From an uncultured Sphingobacteriaceae bacterium (GTDB lineage: Bacteria; Bacteroidota; Bacteroidia; Sphingobacteriales; Sphingobacteriaceae), in contig CAMLLO010000050.1 of assembly GCA_946480915.1 (NCBI GenBank), positions 1 through 27,403 on the forward strand: DNA of 27,403 nt, written 5' to 3'. The first letter of the stretch is position 1, and each line of letters starts with the position of its first letter. The translations under genes were made by a program, and so were the position numbers. The notes beneath the pieces are model-generated. The model was not told the origin of the DNA and made no database searches. It saw only the letters and a program-made list of their open reading frames with translations. Positions 21,873-27,403 of the stretch are shown here, one piece after another.

Positions 21873-23708
21873 TTATTCTACAGTCACTGACTTCGCTAAG
21901 TTTCTAGGTTGATCAACGTTGCAACCACGCATAACCGCGATGTGATAGGATAGAAGTTGCAGTGGAATAGTTGCCAACAACGGCAGAAATGCCTCATTTG
22001 CGTCAGGAATTTCAATTACATAATCCGCCATTTTTCTAACCTCTTTGTCACCTTCGGTAACAATCGCAATTACTACTCCTTTTCTTGCTTTAACCTCCTG
22101 GATATTGCTGATAACTTTCTCATAAGAAGAGTTTCTTGTAGCAATCACAATTACCGGCATGTCAGCATCAATAAGTGCAATTGGTCCATGTTTCATCTCC
22201 GCGGCCGGATAGCCTTCTGCATGGATATATGAAATCTCTTTTAGCTTTAAAGCACCTTCCAGCGCCACCGGAAAACCGCTTCCCCTGCCGAGGAACAAGC
22301 AGTTTCTCGAATCCTTTAAAATGGAAGCTATTTCTATAATATGGTTGTCTGCTTTTAAGCATCTATCTACCAGATCCGGGATTGTATCCAGCTCTGTTAG
22401 TAGATTCACTAATGCACTCTCTTTCATAGTTCCTCTCTGTTGAGCCATGAAGAAAGCCATTAAAGTCAGTACTGTTACCTGAGCTGTGAATGCTTTTGTT
22501 GAAGCAACACCTATTTCGGGGCCAGCATGAGTATATACCCCTGCGTCAGAAATTCTTGGTATGGAAGAACCTACAACATTGCAAATTCCGAAAATAGTAG
22601 CACCCCTTTCTTTAGCGATCTCTATTGCAGCCATGGTATCAGCCGTTTCTCCTGATTGGGAAATCGCTATTACTATATCTTTCTCTGAAATTATAGGGTT
22701 TCTATATCTAAATTCTGAAGCATATTCAACTTCAACAGGTATGCGGGCGTATTCTTCAATAAGGTATTCGCCTACTAAGCCGGCATGCCACGAAGTTCCA
22801 CAGGCTACAATGACAATCCTGTCAATATTTTTTAATTTATCAGCATAATCCTTAATTCCACCTAATTGAACTTTCCCTTCGTTCGGATAGATCCGGCCTC
22901 TCATGCAGTCCCTGATCGAACGTGGCTGCTCATAAATCTCTTTGAGCATAAAGTGGTCATAGCCACCCTTTTCAAGCATTTCAAGTTCAAGCGCAAGCTC
23001 TTGGATGTAAGGAGTTACTATATGGTTATCAATGCCCTTGATAATCAGCTCGTCCCTTTTGACGTAGGCTATTTGACTATCTTTTAGATAGATAACGTTT
23101 TTAGTATATTCAACAATAGGCGAAGCATCTGATGCAATAAAATATTCATCTTTTCCAACTCCGATAACCATCGGACTACCTTTTCTGGCTGCAATCAATA
23201 CATCAGGTTCATCATCGCTCATGACTACAATCGCGTACGCACCTACGACTTCATGAAGAGCGACCCGAACGGCTTCAAATAAATCCAGGTTATTGGCATT
23301 TTGAATCTCTTCAATGAAGTGGACAAGAACTTCAGTATCGGTATCGCTTGTAAAAACATGCCCTTTCGATTTTAGCGCTTCTTTTAAAACCGCATAGTTC
23401 TCAATAATTCCGTTATGGATTATAGACAAACGGCCGCTTCCTGAGGAATGAGGGTGCGAGTTATAATCCGACGGAACACCGTGAGTAGCCCAACGGGTAT
23501 GACCCATGCCCATCGTTCCGCTGACGTCTTTATCTTTTGCGAAGTTCTCAAGTTCGCTAACTTTTCCTTGCTTTTTATAAATTTTCAGGTCGTGATTCAT
23601 TAAAGCCACCCCAGCGCTGTCATACCCGCGGTACTCTAAACGATGAAGACCTTTGATGATAACTTCCCAGGCATTTCTATGCCCAATGTAACCAACGATT
23701 CCACACAT
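21873..23708 (-). CDS. glmS: Glutamine-fructose-6-phosphate aminotransferase
   Basis: This 611-residue enzyme makes glucosamine-6-phosphate, the entry to peptidoglycan, lipid A and other amino sugars. The N-terminal glutaminase domain (1-240) begins MCGIVGYIG, with Cys2 exposed as nucleophile after removal of Met, and has HRLEYRGYDSAG, GHTRWATHG and HNGIIENY. The isomerase half holds two SIS domains: IVACGTSWHAGL, SQSGETADTMAA, CNVVGSSIPR, AGPEIGVASTKAF and LGRGSGFPVALEGALKLKEISYIHAEGYPAAEMKHGPIALI. The closing DQPRNLAKSVTVE is the universal C terminus. There is no room for doubt on the start. No glmS ribozyme is expected here and I see none in the 60 bases upstream. It follows the DUF4270 gene, with a terminator between. 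Confidence 0.98.
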   Translation of the reverse strand: MCGIVGYIGHRNAWEVIIKGLHRLEYRGYDSAGVALMNHDLKIYKKQGKVSELENFAKDKDVSGTMGMGHTRWATHGVPSDYNSHPHSSGSGRLSIIHNGIIENYAVLKEALKSKGHVFTSDTDTEVLVHFIEEIQNANNLDLFEAVRVALHEVVGAYAIVVMSDDEPDVLIAARKGSPMVIGVGKDEYFIASDASPIVEYTKNVIYLKDSQIAYVKRDELIIKGIDNHIVTPYIQELALELEMLEKGGYDHFMLKEIYEQPRSIRDCMRGRIYPNEGKVQLGGIKDYADKLKNIDRIVIVACGTSWHAGLVGEYLIEEYARIPVEVEYASEFRYRNPIISEKDIVIAISQSGETADTMAAIEIAKERGATIFGICNVVGSSIPRISDAGVYTHAGPEIGVASTKAFTAQVTVLTLMAFFMAQQRGTMKESALVNLLTELDTIPDLVDRCLKADNHIIEIASILKDSRNCLFLGRGSGFPVALEGALKLKEISYIHAEGYPAAEMKHGPIALIDADMPVIVIATRNSSYEKVISNIQEVKARKGVVIAIVTEGDKEVRKMADYVIEIPDANEAFLPLLATIPLQLLSYHIAVMRGCNVDQPRNLAKSVTVE

Positions 23709-23753
23709 GGTAGTATTAATTTAGCCTGCTAATCTACAAAAATTGGTAGGTAT

Positions 23754-23778
23754 AAAAAAAGCCGAATGTTAATTCGGC
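23754..23778 (-). terminator. Terminator with the DUF4270 stop codon in its loop
   Basis: On the minus strand GCCGAAT (23778-23772), the loop TAAC and ATTCGGC (23767-23761) are followed by seven T residues. The first three loop bases are the TAA stop codon (23769-23771) of the DUF4270 gene, so its last two sense codons (Pro, Asn) and part of the preceding Arg codon sit in the first arm. Confidence 0.88.
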
Positions 23779-25169
23779 CTGGTATAAGTAAGTTTTAATT
23801 TTATGGGGGAGTCTGGGTGATCTTTGCCACCTAAAATGGCTCGGGCTGCGGTGGTTGCAGCAGCCGATATATTCGATCTGCCTGTTAAAGGAAGATCAAT
23901 AGGGGCTATAAACGTATCGTACTGAACGATTGGCTTATTTATCAGATCCTGAATATATGAAGTGATGTTAAACGTATAAGTTTTGTTAGTCGCGTTATAG
24001 AAGCCGCCAAAAATACGCTCATCCAGAAAACGGTTATCTATACCAATGGCATTGTCTGGTACTGGCTTTCTTTGTCCCGCGATATCCAATTGATAAAGAG
24101 TAAGGCGTGGCGCAGGTTTAAATATATTGTCCGCAGCATTAATTACGGAAATTACAAGCTCAGCTTTGTTTATTGAGATATTCCCTTTTTCTTTTAGCTT
24201 GGTCAGATACGGGAACCTAAGTCTGGTTCTGAGACCAGCCATCGGTTGTACATACACGGTGGGGAAACTTGTGGCTACACTCGGATTTTGCAACGCAACC
24301 TGCGTTTGTACCAGCGGCGTCGATGTCTGTTTAATTTCCGAAGCGCCAACTGCTTTAAATGTTGCCACATTGGTGTCTATTGCGGCTCCATTAGGCGTTT
24401 TATAGTAAATTTCTAAGGCGCTTACTGTCGACTGTAGGTTGAAAAAGATAATACCACCTGTACCTGTAGACTGGTTCTTATTTATCGTTACAAATAAGCC
24501 TTTTAAGAAGGCAGAAAAAGTGGCGTTGTTAGTTAATTTACTTTTCGCATTCGCACTTAAGAAATATTGATTAACGAAATCGGAATTTAAACGAATTCTG
24601 ATTTGAGGAGCTACTTTTGCTGCCTTATCGGGGCCACTTTTAACAATTGTGTTTATGGTTGTACTATCGTTCCATGCAAATCTTTTTATATTGATTACCG
24701 AACCTATAACCGGCTCTGCGTTGTAATTTCCCCAGGCACTAGTGTTATAATAACTTTTGGAGGTATTAAATACAGATTTTAGCTGGTGAATATTGATAGC
24801 ATAGTTAGAAGTTAAGGAATCGCCATAAAACTCATCCCCATATTTCAGTACTAAAACTGCAGAATCAAGTGAAGGACTTGTGCCAAATGAATAATTATCT
24901 GAAGGCAGATTTAAGGCCAGCGCTAAATTTGCTTCAGTGGTACCTAAAACAGGGTCGGTTAAAAACCCGAATGGGTTTTGAGAGATGTTAGAGGTAACTA
25001 CACTATCTTCTTTAGTGGTTAATGTATTTACAGTTATTGTATCAGTGAACACACTTTTTATTGAATCTTGAGGAGCAATATCCAATCCTATTGTGCCTGT
25101 TTTCTCACAACTGCTTAAAATAAAAAGACTTATCAACAAGGTTAATAAGTCCAGTTTAATATATTTCAT
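23769..25169 (-). CDS. DUF4270 outer-envelope lipoprotein
   Basis: This 466-residue protein has a lipoprotein signal (hydrophobic LLTLLISLFILSSC, lipidated Cys21) followed by EKTGTIGLDIAPQDSI, which is characteristic of DUF4270 proteins of Bacteroidota. The mature part is rich in Thr, Ser and Asn with long beta strands (SLDSAVLVLKYGDEFYGDS, NKAELVISVINAADNIFKPAPRLTLYQLD, YTFNITSYIQDLINK), as expected for a surface or periplasmic beta-sandwich. The function is unknown. The ATG at 25167-25169 follows 13 bases after the stop of the half-length glycogen-synthase-like gene, so the two form an operon. This pairing next to panC recurs, to my memory, in many Bacteroidota. Confidence 0.88.
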   Translation of the reverse strand: MKYIKLDLLTLLISLFILSSCEKTGTIGLDIAPQDSIKSVFTDTITVNTLTTKEDSVVTSNISQNPFGFLTDPVLGTTEANLALALNLPSDNYSFGTSPSLDSAVLVLKYGDEFYGDSLTSNYAINIHQLKSVFNTSKSYYNTSAWGNYNAEPVIGSVINIKRFAWNDSTTINTIVKSGPDKAAKVAPQIRIRLNSDFVNQYFLSANAKSKLTNNATFSAFLKGLFVTINKNQSTGTGGIIFFNLQSTVSALEIYYKTPNGAAIDTNVATFKAVGASEIKQTSTPLVQTQVALQNPSVATSFPTVYVQPMAGLRTRLRFPYLTKLKEKGNISINKAELVISVINAADNIFKPAPRLTLYQLDIAGQRKPVPDNAIGIDNRFLDERIFGGFYNATNKTYTFNITSYIQDLINKPIVQYDTFIAPIDLPLTGRSNISAAATTAARAILGGKDHPDSPIKLKLTYTRPN

Positions 25170-25182
25170 GTTAAGTTCCTTA

Positions 25183-26007
25183 TTAAGCTAAAGAAACGAG
25201 TTCCTCGTTTGCAATTTCTTCGTAAAGGTTATAATAATTTTCGTAATCTGAAGTAGAGTCGTAAGATAAAGTAACTTTTTGAGTGCTTTTAACAAACTTT
25301 AACACTTCTTCGCTTACTTCAGCGTCTCCAAAAACAACGGCATCAGAATAGGATATTGCTCCGATATGCAGAGCATCATTATCGCATGCTTTAAACACTT
25401 CAGTATGTTCCGCCGTCATGCCATTCATGATGGCTTTTTTAGGGAAGTTCGAGTCCAGCTTTTCTGTAAAACAGTTATTATAAGCAGAATAAATAACCTT
25501 CGAATTTTTAAAGGTCGGATCGTCTTTGTAAGTAGTTTTAAGATAAACCGGCACTAATGAGCTCATCCATCCATGGCAATGAACAACATCCGGCGACCAG
25601 CCTAATTTTTTAACAGTCTCTAATGCGCCTTTGCAAAAGAAAATTGCGCGCTCGTCATTGTCTCCGTAAAATTTATTGCTGTTATCTCTGAACACCTGCT
25701 TTCGCTGGAAATATTCTTCATTGTCTAAAAAATATACCTGCATTCTCGCAGAAGGTATAGAGGCAACCTTAATAATCAAAGGGTTATCATTTTCATCAAT
25801 AATGATGTTCATTCCTGAAAGGCGGATAACTTCATGAAGACGGTTTCTGCGTTCATTGATGTTTCCAAAGCGGGGCATAAGGATTCTGATTTCCAGACCT
25901 TTATCCTGCATCGCTTGTGGCAATTGCCTTGTTATTTCAGAAATTTTAGTTAACTCCAGGAAAGGCGACATTTCGTGGGTAATAAACAGTAGCTTCGTTT
26001 TTGCCAT
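25183..26007 (-). CDS. Orphan N-terminal half of a GT5 glycogen/starch synthase
   Basis: This 274-residue protein has only the N-terminal Rossmann-like domain of GT5 glycogen synthases: KLLFITHEMSPFLELTKISEITRQLPQAM at the start, LEIRILMPRFGNINERRNR, and VVHCHGWMSSLVPVYLK, equivalent to IHSHDHHAGLIP of GlgA. The ADP-glucose motif KVGGLGD is degenerate (TKISEIT; both glycines lost) and the whole C-terminal domain with the catalytic E-x7-E region is absent, so glycogen synthesis is very unlikely. The start is the ATG at 26005-26007; a TTG at 26011-26013 would add two residues. Promoter box TATATTTG (complement of 26046-26053) lies 38 bases upstream. The gene is divergent from panC and in operon with DUF4270; a regulatory or scaffold role is a guess. 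Confidence 0.85.
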   Translation of the reverse strand: MAKTKLLFITHEMSPFLELTKISEITRQLPQAMQDKGLEIRILMPRFGNINERRNRLHEVIRLSGMNIIIDENDNPLIIKVASIPSARMQVYFLDNEEYFQRKQVFRDNSNKFYGDNDERAIFFCKGALETVKKLGWSPDVVHCHGWMSSLVPVYLKTTYKDDPTFKNSKVIYSAYNNCFTEKLDSNFPKKAIMNGMTAEHTEVFKACDNDALHIGAISYSDAVVFGDAEVSEEVLKFVKSTQKVTLSYDSTSDYENYYNLYEEIANEELVSLA

Positions 26008-26045
26008 CTCCAAATGTTAGATAAATAGAATTGTATTTCGGACTG

Positions 26046-26123
26046 CAAATATAAGCATATTATATGATATATCAATGAATTACGCAAGTGTCTTTGATAA
26101 TTTTTTACTAATGCTCACCTTTG
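26046..26123. promoter_or_regulatory. Divergent promoters of the GT5-like gene and panC
   Basis: The minus strand has TATATTTG (complement of 26046-26053) for the GT5-like gene. The plus strand has CACCTTTG (26116-26123, one mismatch) with TTTG 20 bases upstream (26092-26095) for panC. Confidence 0.5.
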
Positions 26124-26145
26124 CGCAAATTGATCAGAAAAGAAA

Positions 26146-26985
26146 TTGGAAATTATCACCTCTAAGTTTGACCTCGCCGAATTACTTAGCAACGTCCGGA
26201 AAAATAAAAAATCTCTAGGCTTTGTGCCTACTATGGGTGCTCTTCATGCCGGTCATTTGTCACTTATAAAAATCGCGACAGAACTAACAGACTTGGTGGT
26301 GTGCAGTATATTTGTCAATCCCACTCAATTTACCAATCAAAGTGATCTTGAAAATTACCCTCGGCCTATTGAAGAAGATGTAAGGCTTTTAGAAGCTTCT
26401 GGATGTGATGTGCTTTTTCTTCCCGCCGTAACCGAGATGTATGGTGAAAATGAGGAGTGGAAATTTGAAGTTGGTTATCTCGAAAATATACTGGAGGGAA
26501 AGTTTCGTGCCGGACATTACCAGGGGGTTACTCAGATCGTAAAAAAGCTGCTTGATGCCGTTAGGCCCGACTATATGTTTCTAGGCCAAAAAGATTATCA
26601 GCAGGTAATGGTGCTCGATCATATGGTGAAATCGCTTGAAATGAACACGGAGCTGGTAATGTGTCCAATTGTGCGTGAGGGTGACGGATTAGCATTGAGT
26701 TCCAGAAATATTCATCTTTCGATAAATGATCGCCGAAACGCTCTTGCGCTTTACAAAGCTTTATTTCAAACCAAAGAACATTTCGAGCACTTATCGGTAG
26801 AAGAACTTAAAAGTGAAGCTTGGAGCATGCTTGTGAATACAGAAGGGGTAACTCCGGAGTATTTTGAAATATGTGATGCGAGTACTCTTTTGCCTGTCGA
26901 ATCCAAAGATGCAGAGAGTATTATTGCTTTGGTTGCAGCGAAAGTAGGCAATACCAGATTAATTGATAATATAATCTTAAAGTAA
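26146..26985 (+). CDS. panC: Pantothenate synthetase
   Basis: This 279-residue enzyme joins pantoate and beta-alanine with ATP to give pantothenate, the CoA precursor. The class I synthetase-like fold shows PTMGALHAGHLSL (28-40, the HIGH-type His34 and His37), VNPTQFTNQSDLENYPR, GKFRAGHYQGVTQIV, FLGQKDYQQV and PIVREGDGLALSSRN. The length is normal. The start is TTG at 26146: the in-frame stop at 26131-26133 leaves only TCA, GAA, AAG and AAA codons before it. An A-rich stretch precedes it and no Shine-Dalgarno sequence is visible. panD, which supplies beta-alanine, follows 60 bases downstream; a small GCTTC-ATCC-GAAGC hairpin without T-run lies between. Confidence 0.96.
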   Translation: MEIITSKFDLAELLSNVRKNKKSLGFVPTMGALHAGHLSLIKIATELTDLVVCSIFVNPTQFTNQSDLENYPRPIEEDVRLLEASGCDVLFLPAVTEMYGENEEWKFEVGYLENILEGKFRAGHYQGVTQIVKKLLDAVRPDYMFLGQKDYQQVMVLDHMVKSLEMNTELVMCPIVREGDGLALSSRNIHLSINDRRNALALYKALFQTKEHFEHLSVEELKSEAWSMLVNTEGVTPEYFEICDASTLLPVESKDAESIIALVAAKVGNTRLIDNIILK

Positions 26986-27034
26986 ATGCTTCATCCGAAG
27001 CGGGGATTAAAGCCGATCATAAATTAAACTTTTT

Positions 27035-27042
27035 TACTTTTG
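27035..27042 (+). promoter_or_regulatory. panD: -7 box directly before panD
   Basis: TACTTTTG fits the consensus and ends three bases before the ATG at 27046. It suggests a second, possibly leaderless, transcript of panD in addition to read-through from panC. Confidence 0.45.
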
Positions 27043-27045
27043 TAT

Positions 27046-27396
27046 ATGGTTATTGAGATTTTGAAGTCAAAGATACATAGGGTTAGAGTGACGCAGGCGG
27101 AGTTGAACTATGTTGGAAGTATCACCATTGACGAGGACTTAATGGACGCGGCAAATATTATCGCCAATGAAAAGGTTCAGGTAGTTAATAATAACAATGC
27201 AGCCCGGTTCGAAACCTATGTGATAAAAGGGGAGCGCGGTTCAGGTACTGTATGTCTGAATGGGTCTTGCGCCCGATTAGCCCAGGTTGGTGATATTTTG
27301 ATTATTATGTCTTACGGGCGCCTGCCGATAGAAGAAGCCAAAAAGTATAATCCAATTTTGGTATTCCCTGATGATGATAATCATTTGATTAAGTAA
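27046..27396 (+). CDS. panD: Aspartate 1-decarboxylase proenzyme
   Basis: This 116-residue pyruvoyl enzyme makes beta-alanine from aspartate for PanC. The proenzyme cuts itself at Gly24-Ser25 ([10 protein letters not shown]), and the serine becomes the pyruvoyl cofactor. Other conserved parts are [41 protein letters not shown] and the [17 protein letters not shown] segment. The frame opens at a TTG (27040), but I choose the ATG at 27046 because it puts the cleavage site at the canonical residues 24 and 25, and because the TTG lies inside the promoter box. The stop TAA is at 27394-27396, so the gene is complete at the right edge. Confidence 0.95.
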   Translation: MVIEILKSKIHRVRVTQAELNYVGSITIDEDLMDAANIIANEKVQVVNNNNAARFETYVIKGERGSGTVCLNGSCARLAQVGDILIIMSYGRLPIEEAKKYNPILVFPDDDNHLIK

Positions 27397-27403
27397 AACA
27401 TTC

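Noticed and set aside
23709..23768. glmS ribozyme
   Set aside because: The leader is only about 60 bases, has no ribozyme core, and the element is typical of Bacillota.
26989..27002. Hairpin GCTTC-ATCC-GAAGC between panC and panD as terminator
   Set aside because: The stem is five bases and no T-run follows, so read-through into panD is likely.
27040..27045. TTG start of PanD
   Set aside because: It falls in the promoter box and moves the Gly-Ser self-cleavage site to 26/27.

Overview
The window looks like chromosomal core sequence from a Bacteroidota bacterium, most likely Sphingobacteriaceae (Pedobacter or Mucilaginibacter-like). The reasons are an AT-rich genome, many TAnnTTTG promoter boxes (the -7 element of the Bacteroidota primary sigma factor), a PorT-type beta-barrel protein, a DUF4270 lipoprotein, a CarB that ends before the usual regulatory domain, and strong, often bidirectional hairpin terminators. 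The family assignment is inference. I see no insertion sequence, phage, CRISPR array, rRNA or tRNA gene.

Layout. 1-68 is the tail of an upstream gene. 238-1875 holds an outer-membrane beta-barrel protein convergent with GDP-L-fucose synthase (fcl). 1932-4062 reads rightward: trmB, an alkyltransferase-like DNA repair protein without the catalytic cysteine, a small RelE/ParE-type toxin-antitoxin pair, and the glycosylase tag. 4228-9811 holds polA and the glycogen pair glgA-glgC. 9884-14742 reads leftward: a rhomboid protease, carB and a TonB-C-domain protein. 14814-17675 reads rightward: a small lipoprotein, the NAD-salvage pair pnuC plus a NadR-like kinase, and terC. A divergent pair follows (rlmI leftward, csaA rightward), then tadA, sodA and a 56-residue lipoprotein that meets oxyR tail to tail. 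21873-26007 reads leftward: an orphan half-length glycogen synthase, the DUF4270 lipoprotein and glmS. The right end carries panC and panD.

Functional groups are glycogen synthesis (glgA, glgC), DNA repair (tag, the ATL protein, polA), RNA modification and handling (trmB, tadA, rlmI, csaA), oxidative stress (sodA, oxyR), cofactor supply (pnuC with the NadR-like kinase for NAD; panC and panD for pantothenate and CoA) and envelope precursors (fcl, glmS).

I do not find a clear new defence or mobile system. The most interesting signals are: (1) terminators that run into coding sequence, with the stop codon in the hairpin loop of fcl and of the DUF4270 gene; (2) four genes (pnuC, rlmI, csaA, panD) with a TAnnTTTG box only 3-4 bases before the start codon, suggesting leaderless mRNAs; (3) a 25-base palindrome on the carB promoter and a likely operator on the toxin-antitoxin promoter; (4) the half-length GT5 protein beside DUF4270 and panC; and (5) a 340-base leader with a terminator hairpin just before terC.
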